This document shows, in pieces, positions 54,646 through 64,000 of a stretch of DNA of 64,000 bases. The stretch is from Diadophis punctatus similis. Lineage: Eukaryota; Chordata; Lepidosauria; Squamata; Dipsadidae. A model generated the notes under the pieces. That model ran no database searches. It saw nothing but the letters and a program-made list of their open reading frames with translations, and had not been told where the DNA came from. The stretch is from assembly GCA_023053685.1 (NCBI GenBank), contig JALIGW010000003.1, positions 146,604,665-146,668,664 of the forward strand. Direction: 5' to 3'. A program made the position numbers and the translations under genes. Within the stretch, counting starts at the first letter, position 1, and each line of letters opens with the position of its first letter.

Positions 54646-55955
54646 AAAACCCTTTCTTTTGTTACAGATTTGGTCAAAGAATAATTTTAATTATTATTAA
54701 TATATAAATAAAATAAATAAATAATATCAAGGCCCTATCCATACATTTTTAAATGCTGTCAATTCAAACACTGATCAGATTTGGACTTGCTTGGTTTCAA
54801 GGTCATTTAATAAAATGTGCCCACTTGCATTCAGTTTAGTGGTACAAATTATGAGTTTAGGTGGCCAAGAGGCCATACGCTAAAAACCAGATAGTAATGG
54901 AGCAGGGTAACAATAACTTTGATCTGATTGAAATATACGAATTATTGTTAATGGGGTTACTCCCATTGCATATAACATTCTCTCCATGTTGCTAAGTTAA
55001 TAATGTACAATGTTTTGTGAGAAAGAATCCAGGATCTGTCTCTCTGACCCAGCGGGACAACAAAGCCAGAGTTGAATCAGCATTTGACATGTTAAAGTCC
55101 ACATGAGGTAAGTAACTCTATTGCCTACAGGAAAGTAGCACCAGGTACGAAAAAGTTCTGGGTATGTTCTGAAAGGATTTCAACTGAGCAGTTGGCTTCT
55201 TTTTTGCCAGGCTTTTGGGATGAGTCAGGATAACGTGGTAACTTAAAGTTTTGCAGAATGTTTATTGTATCAATTTCTACCATTAAAACACTAAAGTGAT
55301 CCAATTTGGGTGTAAGTCTGAGAAAGGGGTTAAATAGTACAACCGAAAGCTCCCACCTATACTGGGTAGCTTTGAGATGGGATTTGACATTTTTGGGAAC
55401 AGTAGTTCAGGTCTTGGAAGAAATGTGCAGCTTTCTATCAAAAAAATACTTTATTCTGAGATATAAATTTGGCTGAAGTGAGAAAGTACTGAGTTTCAAG
55501 TGCAAAGAGATTAACATAGCTAAAGGACTACATAGGAGCAACTTCTGAAATAAGTAATTATCTTGCATGAATACTCCACTCCCGAAGAGCTGGCAATAAC
55601 AGATATAATTCCCTATGATGCTTCTTTTCTAATGAGAAGGAAGAATACTCGACACAATCTGAACAATTTAGCCCTAAGGATGATCCACACATGGCTTATA
55701 GGGGGCTGAAACAGCATTCATAAGGGGCTGAAACAGGCAAAACACTGGTTGTAGTCTTACAATCAAAGTTCTGCCCCTTGGTGTATGCATGCAATATTAA
55801 TGCACATATAAAAGAGTCAGGGTTTTCACCGTGTTGCTATGACTATCTTGCCTGTTTTGACCTTCCTGGGGATGCTGCTGTCCCTGGATATCCTAGCCCT
55901 GACCAGCAGATCTCTGGAATTAACTTGATATTTAAGGTTGTTCCAGGGAAATCTC
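54646..55955. other. Intergenic DNA, nothing recognised
   Basis: A short local duplication (ggggctgaaacag at about 55704 and 55726) is the only structure noted. Confidence 0.4.
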
Positions 55956-55959
55956 CTAA

Positions 55960-56412
55960 ACTGCTATCTGTTGGAGGTATCTCCAACATACCTCCCTAAG
56001 ACCGATTAGAGCCCACAGAGTTGGTCTGCTGGTGGTCCAGTCAGCCAAACAATGTCGGCTGGCGGGCCCACGAATGAGGGCCTTCTCTGTGGCAGCACCG
56101 GCTCTCTGGAATACACTACCCCCGAGATCCGCATTATTCCCACCCTGCCAGCCTTCAGAAAAGCAGTAAAAACATGGCTTTGTCGACAGGCCTGGGGCCA
56201 ATGATTTTAATACAACACCGATCACTCTTGCCCCCATGAATTGTATGGGTTTTTAAATTGTGGTTTTTAATGTTTTTAAATGTTTTAATATCTATTATTT
56301 TTAATGCTTTTTATATTTGTTGTTCCATGTGAATTTTTATTGTTGTGAGCCGCCCAGAGTCTCTGTGGAGTGGGTGGCATACAAATGCAACTAATAAATA
56401 AATAAATAAATC
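55960..56412 (+). mobile_element. CR1/L2-like LINE 3' end, plus strand
   Basis: 56060-56190 encodes the LINE C-terminal words GLLCGSTGSLEYTTPEIRIIPTLPAF(RKAVKTWLCRQAW) across a frame change (standard form AFSVAAPALWNTLPPEIR). The 3' UTR follows with gtgagccgcccagagtct and ggtggcatacaaatg, then an (AATA)n tail at 56389-56411. 5'-truncated. The same family is at 13385-13700, and tail scraps at 3110, 16825 and 63080. Confidence 0.75.
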
Positions 56413-56568
56413 TACCATAAATAATTTTAAATATAAAAACCCATCTCAATGTGATGGACTACTTTGTTTAAAAAAACATGATGCATGACGCTATTGGTGT
56501 CAATCTAGCCAAATCAGGGCATTGATTATTTTCTATTTGGCCCTTCTTCTTCCAAAACTATGATTTAG

Positions 56569-56800
56569 GAGCTGAAGTGGTGCAGTGGTTAAATGCAGCC
56601 ATTGCAGGCTGACTGCTAGTTCAGCAGTTCAGCTGTTCAAATCTCACCGGCTCAAGGTTGACTCAGCCTTCCATCCTTCTGAGGTTGGTAAAATGAGGAC
56701 CCAGATTGTTGGGGGCAATATGCTGAACTCTGTAAACCGCTTAGACAGGGCTGTAAAGCACTATGAAGCGGTATATAAGAAAAGTGCTATTGCTATATCA
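56569..56800 (+). repeat. tRNA-derived SINE, plus strand, nearly full length
   Basis: Head gagctgaagtggtgcagtggtt (A-box-like tggtgcagtgg) and gttcaaatctcacc (B-box-like), body ggttgactcagccttccatcc and gggggcaatatgctgaactctg, tail gtgctattgctat. This is the family seen inverted at 20477, 27394 and 27866. The frame 56585-56815 is incidental. Confidence 0.9.
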
Positions 56801-57199
56801 TATTACTTGCAATAAAAATGAAGGAGGCAGGAGGGAGGAATAATAAAAAAAAACATGGAGCTATAGAGGGAGTAGCAGATCTATTAAGATTCATTCCCCA
56901 CACCAACATCAAAGTATATCCTGCCTCTCTTTAGTCATGAATTGAGTTTCATTTCTGCTTAAACCAGTGGGGATTGGATAGCAAACAGCACAGCGTGAAG
57001 TCTGTGTCATATGGAAGTATTGAAAAATACTAGCAATAAAAATATATGGTGACAATATTTCTCAGTTTTGCCCCCCCCCCCCCGGCATGAGTTAATGTTT
57101 CTTTTATTAGTTTAATTCAAATTTGAGTATTAGAGATTAGTTGATAGGCAACTTAACTAAGAGAACAAATGTTCATAACATAGTAGGCATGTGGTTACT
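56801..57199. other. Intergenic DNA with a C-run
   Basis: A run of about 14 C at 57069-57082; otherwise nothing recognised. Confidence 0.4.
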
Positions 57200-57207
57200 G
57201 TCTAGTG

Positions 57208-57587
57208 CAGTGATGGCGAACCTTTTTTGGTTCGCGTGCCAAAAGGGGGGGATGTGGGGGATCACGTGTGTGCGTGCCCACACTCATAATTCCATGCACC
57301 CCCGCACATGCACGCATGACCCCCCTGCTCCCAGCATGCAATGGCACACCCATTTTTCGCTCTCCCCAGGCTCCAGAGCCTTTCTAGGAGCCCGGGGAGG
57401 GCGAAAACGGCCTTCCCCACCCCCTCTGGAGGCTGGAAACAGCCTGTTTCCTGACTCCCAGTGGGCCCAGAAAGCCCGAAAATCAGCCGGCTGGTGCACA
57501 CATGCACGCCGGACCTGAGCTCGCGTGCCCACCGATATGGCTCCGCGTGCCACTTGTGGCACCCGTGCCATAGGTTCGCCATCACAG
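57208..57587 (+). mobile_element. hAT-like element, perfect 8-bp TSD
   Basis: Flanks gtctagtg at 57200-57207 and 57588-57595. Ends cagtgatggcgaaccttttt and aggttcgccatcacag. A 380-bp relative of the 41343 element, sharing ccaaaaggggggg, ctccagagcctttctaggagc and ccgaaaatcag.... Frames inside are not genes. Confidence 0.9.
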
Positions 57588-57778
57588 GTCTAGTGGTTCT
57601 ATGTGGAATTGTCCTCCTGTTCTCTCCAGTTATGAAAATGACTTTTTTGAGTTTTAATGGTTATCAGTCTTCTGGCCATTTAATTTTTCTCAAGTCTAAT
57701 CTACAACACAAGATTCCTGTTATTCTGGGGGAAAAGATGAGACGGGAGAGCTATGTACACTACCATGAGCATCTAGAG

Positions 57779-58066
57779 CCGTGATGGCGAACCTATGGCA
57801 CGTGTGACAGAGGTGACATGCAGAGTCTTCTCTGTGGACATGCGCGCTGTCGCCAGCTGCTCTTCTGGTTTCTGCCGCACACATGCGCACCAGCCAGTTG
57901 GTCTTTGCGTGCGCTGGAGTGCTGGAAACCCAAAGACCAGCTGGCCGGCGCACACATGCGCACCGGCGAGCTGGTCTTCGGGTTTCTGGCACTTGCACAC
58001 ACATGCACATGTACATGCATGCGTTCCAGTTTGGGCACTCAGTGCCGAAAAGGTTCGCCATCACTG
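57779..58066 (+). mobile_element. hAT-like element, perfect 8-bp TSD
   Basis: Flanks atctagag at 57771-57778 and 58067-58074. Ends ccgtgatggcgaacctatggcac and aggttcgccatcactg. The left body matches the 44834 element (gtgacagaggtgacatgcagag...ctctgtgg). The interior repeats the phrase ccagctggccggcgcacacatgcg in diverged form. 288 bp, no transposase. Confidence 0.9.
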
Positions 58067-58074
58067 ATCTAGAG

Positions 58075-59744
58075 TGTGTTGTAAATCCAGCAAACAAAGA
58101 AACCAACAAATAAATAAATTGAACTTGCTCTTTTTCCTAAATACTAGTCTTATGTGTTGTTCCATATTTAGACCCAAAGATTATTCACTGTTATTGTCTC
58201 AATCCCATTTATTGTCCCCCCCCTCCCAAAAATAAATGCAATTGTGCCAAGAATTAATTGTTTACTCTATAGGTTGATGATAAGGTCATCCACTAGTTAT
58301 ATGAGTGGCCATATGTAACAAATAAACAAACCAGGTTCATTTGGACAGAATAGAATCCACCATCCTTTTCCTGCTAACCCAGTCTTTGCTTCATCTTCAA
58401 GATTTTCCAGTGAAGTCTGAAATTTCCAAGAGCTAAGTGTCAAAATAGTTGACTCTGAAGTTGAATAACTGAACAGAATTCATTGTAAATGTCTGATTGG
58501 TTTATGAGCAGCCACCAGTCCTTCCTTACCAGGACAATTAAAGCCAATTCTCTGGGACTTCATATCTTTCTGAATGTCTTTTGATATTTTTAAGATTCTT
58601 GTATGAGCACTCCCTATTTTTTTCAACTCCAAACACAACTTTTTTGGGGGGGAGTTTAATTATTTCATTGTAGGTAGAATAATAAGTAAGATGACATTGA
58701 CATCAAGACATTATTTTGGCTAACTATTACCCTCCCACTAACTTTCTCCTGTACTGATTAATTTAGACTTGTTATTAATGAATTATCCAGGCATAATATT
58801 AAAAAATCTCCTCTAACTTGTGTAACTTTCTGCATGCCAAACTTTGCATTCCTCTTTTCATCTGCAAGTCTAAATAATTTGGAAATACAATGTCAAGGTT
58901 TTTCCACAATGAAATGCTATTCTGTATCAATACTTTCAGGAAAACTACTGTGAAAAACCACAGAAGAGATCAATACTAAAGAAAATCTGTAATGTTATAA
59001 TTTGATTACAACAAGCATGCCTGATTATTGTTTCCACGTTGGTTATCTCTCCAATGATTTTTCTTGTCACAAACACTGTTTTATTGAACGTTTAGGGGAT
59101 GATAGTATGTTGATATTATTAATTGTGAGGGATGTTGAAACAACATCACAATCATTATCATTGCAATAATGATCAATTTACCACCATCAATGAAAGTTGT
59201 GAAGAAAGGAAGCACTTTTTAATAAACAATTGTGATATTTCGTTTGAAGCTGGATCTGCCAACTTGACTTTTTTTTGACTCCCTCTATAGATTCCCCACA
59301 GCCCCACACAATGGATTTATGAATTAGAAAAGGTATAGCTTATATGGTAATTGTATGAAATAGGTCACAATTATCTGACTCAGCTTGAATACCACTTGAC
59401 AGGGTTTTTGCTCCCTCTGGCTCCTTTATGAGAAGGCAAAGAAGGGAGGGGGATGGTGAAAGAACAAGAACATCTGGAATATATGTAACAAATCTTCATC
59501 AGTGACAGTGGGGAGAGGAATAAATTGCCTCTTCATTCATTGTCTTGGAAATTGAAGATGTGCACAAGAGACTATTTAAATATGGGAGTGAGACCAAATG
59601 GGTGTGTGTGTGTAACCACAGCCTCTGACTGTTTGGATGTTGTTTGAGTACTGTTGAGTACTGTTTGGAGTTGTCAAGTTGTGAAGTTATGAAGTCATGG
59701 TAATTGGATGGAGGTATTGGTATTTCATCCCTTTTGGACTGCTC
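58075..59744. other. AT-rich DNA, nothing recognised
   Basis: No supportable feature up to the TSD of the L1-type element; a short (TG)n lies at 59601-59613. Confidence 0.4.
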
Positions 59745-59762
59745 AAAATTATTCTGGAACAT

Positions 59763-62332
59763 CACTTCCGGTTTTGGAGCGCTTCATCGCAGACATCCCT
59801 CGTTGGATGCCTTTCCGATCTTTGTTAAAAGCCGCCAGAACAGCTGTCTGGCGGCTTTAAAATCTCTTCCCCGGGCAAAGGGGAGAGATGAGAGCCTGAC
59901 AGGAGGGGTAGAGCCCCCCCAGCGCCTTAGGAGCCATCTGCAGGGCGCGAAGGGAGAGCTCCCCATGCAGCCTGTCTCCAGCTCCGAAGATCCGGAAACC
60001 TCTGCCTTTTGCAGAGCTAGATGGAGTGACCAGCCGCTGCTTCAAAAATGGGATTTATAACTACATTTAAACTATAGAAGCAGACAGAGAGAAACAGGCG
60101 TGAGATGGGCAAGTACTGAAACCTCTTTTTTTCCTTTTTTTTTCAACTCCTGGGTAAGCTTTCACTTCGGCAAGGGAACAAAGGAAACAGAGTAACAATA
60201 TGGCGATTGAGAAGTGAAAGTGACTTTCGTTTCCCCAGAGGCTTTTTTTTTTTTTTTTTCTCTCTCTCTTATGGAAACTTTTAACTTGGAAAAATGGTTT
60301 TTTCTTTCTCTGTCTCCTAACTCTGGATTAAAGTTATAATAGAAATATTTTCAATAATAAAAGACTATCTGATTTTTAAACTGGAAAGAACTTTAATCAG
60401 GCAACTGGCTTTCTTTCTTTTTTGTACTCTTTTGAAACACCAATGGCTTCAAAGTTTGGAAAGACTGTTTTGACTAAAAGAAATGACTATTCATCTGGAT
60501 ATATTTCTAAAATGCAACTTAACACTGAGCTAACACCTCCACAGCTTTTGACACCTGAAAATTTATTAAATAATTTAAAGATTATGAAACATGAACTTAC
60601 TTTGGAATTTAACCAGAAAATAAGTGAGATAGACCATAAGATGCAGGCTGCTTTGAAGAATATGAATCAACAACTAAGATTTGATGTGTTAGAGGTTTGC
60701 AAAGGCTTAGCAACAAATATTGAAGTTTTGGCAGAACGTATTGAAACAAATAAACAAGCTTTGGCAACTTCGGTGAATTACATAGATAAAATCCAAAATG
60801 ACATTGCAAATTTTGAAAAAGAGGTCTTAATGACTCAGTTCAGATCTATGGAAGTTGCTATAAGGATTAGAGGTTTGAAAGAAGGATTATATGAAAATTT
60901 AAAAGGCAGGATGGTTGACATATTGGATCAGGTGTCTGGAATTTCTAAAGCGGAATTGGCTACACAAATCGACAAAACATACAGAATCAACTCGTGGTAC
61001 GCCAAACAAAAGCATCTACCAAGGGATATTGTCATATATTTTACCACAAGAGCTCTACGGAACAGAATTATACAAGCAACGTTTAACAATAATCTTATGG
61101 TGAATGGTCAGGAACTAAAGATTTGGAAAGAAATCCCCTCTAAAATGCTTAAAGCCAGGAAAAGCTATACTTTTTTGATTGATGAATTTAAGAGATTAAA
61201 TTTACAATATAAATGGGAAGCACCAGTTGGAGTAACAGTGAAATTTTCTGGAAAAAGATACCGGCTCAACACGATAAAAAAAGCTACTGAATTTTATGTC
61301 AATGTTCTAAAGGCTGATATATCCAAGATTCCAGAAGAAGGGTGTATGAAAATAAAAGAGGAGGAGGAGGGGAAGCCACCTTCGATGGATCAAAAAGAAA
61401 TAGACTCAAAAATCCAAAAGGAGTGCCTGAATCAGATAGCTGGGGAAGAGGAGATGGAGGTTTGGGAGCAGACGGGAGACGACTTGACAAATTTGAATTT
61501 ATTGAACTATTAAAAGATGAACTATCAAGATACAAAATAATGTGATGTTGAAATATATTGGATGGATAGAAACTAATATGATTGTATTTTATCTTTTCCC
61601 TATCTAATGATTACTTATGCAATATTTAGTTAAGTTTTATATAATTTTGAGGTTATTTTTAATGTTGATAATATTAGATATATATAGTTTGTTGAAGATT
61701 TGTTTATTGTTTATTCTTCTTTTATTTTCTTTTTTTGTTTATTGAAGTTAGCGAATTAATTTAGAATAATATTATCTTATTAATATCATGATGAAATTTA
61801 ATATTTGATGATTACTTATGTAACATTTAGTTAAGTTTTATTTTAGAGGTTATTTCTAATGTCAATAATATTAGTTTAAGATTTGTGTATTTTATATTTA
61901 GTTATTACTTATGTAACACTTACCTTGTATAAGATAGAGGACTGAAGGGAGGAGGTAGGAGGTTTGTTTGTTTGTAGTGTTAAAGAGTTTTCTCTTTCTT
62001 TCTTTCTTTTTTTTTATTCTCTTTCTTTTTTTTCTCTCTCTTTTTTGTATCTTTACTATTGTATACAAATGCAATATATTAGTACTGTATAGTTTGGAGT
62101 TGAAGTTTTTTTAAAAATAGTGTTCTTTTTTTCCTTTTTCCTTTTTCTTTTTATTAACAATTTAAACTTATTATTATGCCCTGTATTATCTCTGGGAAGT
62201 CCGGGGGGGGGGAGGTGGGGAGGGAAGGGGGTGGGTCTGGGGGGGGGAAATAAAAATGTTTGTACTTTGGATTTAATATTTTGTTACCACTTATGTAAGT
62301 TTGTACTAATAAAACTTTTTTGAGAAAAAAAA
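59763..62332 (+). mobile_element. ORF1-only L1 element (HAL1-like) with 18-bp TSD
   Basis: Flanked by identical aaaattattctggaacat at 59745-59762 and 62333-62350 (the leading A's on the right merge with the poly-A tail). The element has a GC-rich 5' UTR of about 680 bp with a hairpin (aagccgccagaacagctgtctggcggctt region, 59829-59858), an intact ORF1 (60443-61513), and 0.8 kb of AT-rich 3' UTR with L1-style G-runs (62199-62247). It ends in AATAAAAC (about 62309) and poly-A. No ORF2 word (endonuclease, RT or C-terminal zinc knuckle) is found between ORF1 and the tail. It therefore must have been inserted by another element's ORF2 protein. Confidence 0.85.
60443..61513 (+). CDS. L1 ORF1 protein (RNA-binding chaperone)
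   Basis: 356 codons, intact, starting at ATG 60443; the frame is open to 60422, where only a TTG lies. Layout: a short basic N-terminus; a coiled coil over roughly residues 45-135 (ISEIDHKMQAALKNMNQQL, VLAERIETNKQAL); the RRM-like domain with VAIRIRGLKEGLYENL and DIVIYFTTRALRNRI (about 140-225); the C-terminal domain with IPSKMLKARKSYTFLIDEFK, YKWEAPVGVTVKFSGKRYRL (about 230-290); then an acidic tail. In L1 this protein trimerises on the RNA, forms the RNP with ORF2p and acts as a nucleic-acid chaperone. An open ORF in a non-coding window implies recent insertion. L1 identity rests on domain order and motifs. Confidence 0.88.
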   Translation: MASKFGKTVLTKRNDYSSGYISKMQLNTELTPPQLLTPENLLNNLKIMKHELTLEFNQKISEIDHKMQAALKNMNQQLRFDVLEVCKGLATNIEVLAERIETNKQALATSVNYIDKIQNDIANFEKEVLMTQFRSMEVAIRIRGLKEGLYENLKGRMVDILDQVSGISKAELATQIDKTYRINSWYAKQKHLPRDIVIYFTTRALRNRIIQATFNNNLMVNGQELKIWKEIPSKMLKARKSYTFLIDEFKRLNLQYKWEAPVGVTVKFSGKRYRLNTIKKATEFYVNVLKADISKIPEEGCMKIKEEEEGKPPSMDQKEIDSKIQKECLNQIAGEEEMEVWEQTGDDLTNLNLLNY

Positions 62333-62350
62333 AAAATTATTCTGGAACAT

Positions 62351-62845
62351 GTATGCTGGACTTCATCTTGGGCAGCTGATACTGAAGAGGAAGAGAAGCA
62401 TGTTTCTCCAGTTCCCATGAATTTACATCTACAGCAGGATCTTAGTAGGGGCTGCTGTGAAGAGGTTAGTCAAAGCGAGTTTGCTCCTGTTTATCAATCT
62501 AAGGGTGGCAATCCAACTATGACTCTGATGGGTGTTACCATTGGAAGATTGGGAAGTTTTGGTAGTGATGGTGGAAGCACATTGCCAGCTGGTCAGAGAC
62601 TGAAACTGAGATGGAGAATTTGTGCTGCTGGCAGGGATGGAGTCACCCAGCCAGGTTTCTACAGCATTGGGACAACTTGACCTGTGCTGGAGGTGGACTG
62701 TGTGGTGCAGTGTCACCAGATCACCAGATCTGCCACAAGACTATCCAGAACATTGCCCAAGAAATTGAGGACTGCCTGTTTTCCTCTTGGTGGAAACAAG
62801 AAGGGTATGACCAGCTAAGGGATGAGTTGCAGTGGCAGTGAGGAT
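62351..62845. other. Right flank of the L1-type element; weak repeat-like ORF fragments
   Basis: It continues from the TSD. Sequence such as cagttcccatgaatttacatctacagc and frames at 62417-62680 (plus) and 62429-62716 (minus) are not recognisable. It may belong to the LINE whose tail follows, into which the L1-type element inserted. Confidence 0.3.
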
Positions 62846-63155
62846 CCTCTGGAGTCTGGACCAATCCTCTGGACCAATCATCCCACATAGCCCCAACCCT
62901 TATGGCCTTCAGGAAGTCTTCAAAACTTGTTTTTTTCCCCATCAGGACTGGAGATGCCATGACAGAAAAGAGCCTGCACATTGTTTATACCACATATGAC
63001 ATCTAAATTAGCCATCTCTCAATCTTTCTTTTACTAATGTTGATTATTTAATTGTTTTGATGGATTGTTATACTTGATTTTAACAATTAGTTTTGTTGTA
63101 TGCTGCCTAAAGTCACTGTGTGTGAGATGGGTGATAAACATGATTAAATAAATAA
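62846..63155 (+). mobile_element. CR1/L2-like LINE 3' end
   Basis: At 62900-62945 ggccttcaggaagtcttcaaaacttg encodes AFRKSxKxxFF-like words as in 56150. The 3' UTR gtatgctgcctaaagtcactg...gagatgggtgataaacat and a short AAATAAATAA tail (63145-63154) follow. Diverged. Confidence 0.6.
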
Positions 63156-64000
63156 CCAATGCCTAGTTTCACACCTTAGATTTTGGCAGCTGTTCTTGAA
63201 AGTGTTGCCAGTGTATATGGAATACACCAGAACAAAACTACAGGCTTCTCTGGGCACATTTCTCACAACAAAAAGATCAGATTATTCATTGTTTGCAGAG
63301 TTTTCATTTTGTGTATGTTCCTTTATCTTTGTGTAAGAAAAAGGCCTGTCTATTTAAGGCTACCAGACATTGCAATGGGAATAAGAAAATGCTTGCAGTG
63401 CTGCTGTTTGAATGGCTGGTAAATCAGTTTAAAAGTACAATTTGAAGTGAATTTCAGATTTCACCTTCAGAGAAATACCTGAGGAATTTCAAGGGAAATT
63501 AAAAGATATTTGAAAAGTAGTTACATTTCTCAGGGATGTTCCATATATTCCTAACTGCTCTTGTGACTAGAAGTGCTAAATCTAACTTCTAAGATTCTCA
63601 GCTCTTCATTTCATAAAAACTTTGCTGATAAAGCAAAGGGAACAAGCATATAGGAAACACACACAGACACACACACTTTATATAACATAAATGTGTATAA
63701 ACAAATTTGGTGAATGTGTGTGTATATGTGTGTGTGTGTGTGTAATTTATTCATCACACAATGTGGATGTTCACTGTTACCATCACCTACTTCTATGGTT
63801 AAGTGTTATTTTAACAGCATAAGTAATGATTCATTCAGAATGAAAATATTAAACAAAATAATTAGGTCAGAAGAACTGGTGACTCAAATTTAATCATCAA
63901 CATATTGTGCCCTACTTGTACTTGGTAGTGCTCTTTTTTTTTAGTAGCCTAAAAACTGTAATACAAAAAAAAAATCTTTGATAGGTTATCATTTATGGCT
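63156..64000. other. AT-rich DNA with (TG)n, nothing else
   Basis: Contains (CA)n at 63656-63676 and (TG)n at 63713-63742. The short frame 63183-63422 shows no motif. Confidence 0.5.

Overview
The window looks like gene-poor, repeat-dense nuclear DNA from a squamate reptile, most probably a snake. The evidence is a Sauria-type tRNA SINE with an (ACCTTT)n tail at 30384-30736, an RTE/BovB-like LINE fragment, L1, CR1/L2-like, Rex1-like, Penelope-like and DIRS retroelements side by side, many small hAT-like elements, and a GACA/GATA (Bkm-like) microsatellite. No rRNA gene, functional tRNA gene, CRISPR array or bacterial operon is visible. No host gene is certain. Two places may be host-derived: a pair of exon-like segments with splice signals (18254-18521) and a frame-broken coding relic on the minus strand (29467-30322).

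Layout. Positions 1-4773 are diffuse sequence with degenerate SINE, LINE and hAT-like pieces. Positions 4774-10860 are a 6.1-kb, structurally complete DIRS-type tyrosine-recombinase retrotransposon. It has 108-bp identical inverted terminal repeats, a gag ORF with one in-frame stop, an RT-RNase H-tyrosine recombinase ORF, and an internal complementary region that matches both termini. Two Penelope-like copies in head-to-head inversion adjoin it (10861-11790). From 12 to 29 kb there are hAT-like elements, LINE tails, SINEs, a 5'-truncated L1 with target-site duplication (TSD), a mariner remnant and the exon-like pair. From 29 to 42 kb there are the coding relic, the Sauria SINE, LINE remnants, a MITE interrupted by a Rex1-like LINE, and an RTE-like LINE interrupted by a hAT-like element. 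From 42 to 54 kb there are palindromic MITEs, a 1.77-kb hAT-like element enlarged by about 800 bp of microsatellite, L1 and CR1 remnants, and an internally deleted Gypsy-like LTR element. From 55 to 64 kb there are a CR1/L2-like 3' end, a SINE, two hAT-like elements with perfect 8-bp TSDs, and an L1-type element (59763-62332). That last element carries a 5' UTR, an intact ORF1, a 3' UTR and a poly-A tail between 18-bp TSDs but has no ORF2, an organisation like mammalian HAL1 half-LINEs.

How the parts work together. This is an archive of transposition rather than a pathway. Autonomous retroelements supply reverse transcriptases: DIRS by RT plus recombinase, L1, CR1, RTE and Rex1 by target-primed reverse transcription, and Penelope by RT plus GIY-YIG nuclease. 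SINEs and the ORF1-only element depend on such enzymes in trans. The small TIR elements depend on hAT-type or Tc1/mariner-type transposases not encoded here. TSDs at many junctions allow the insertions to be delimited exactly and some to be placed in order of age.
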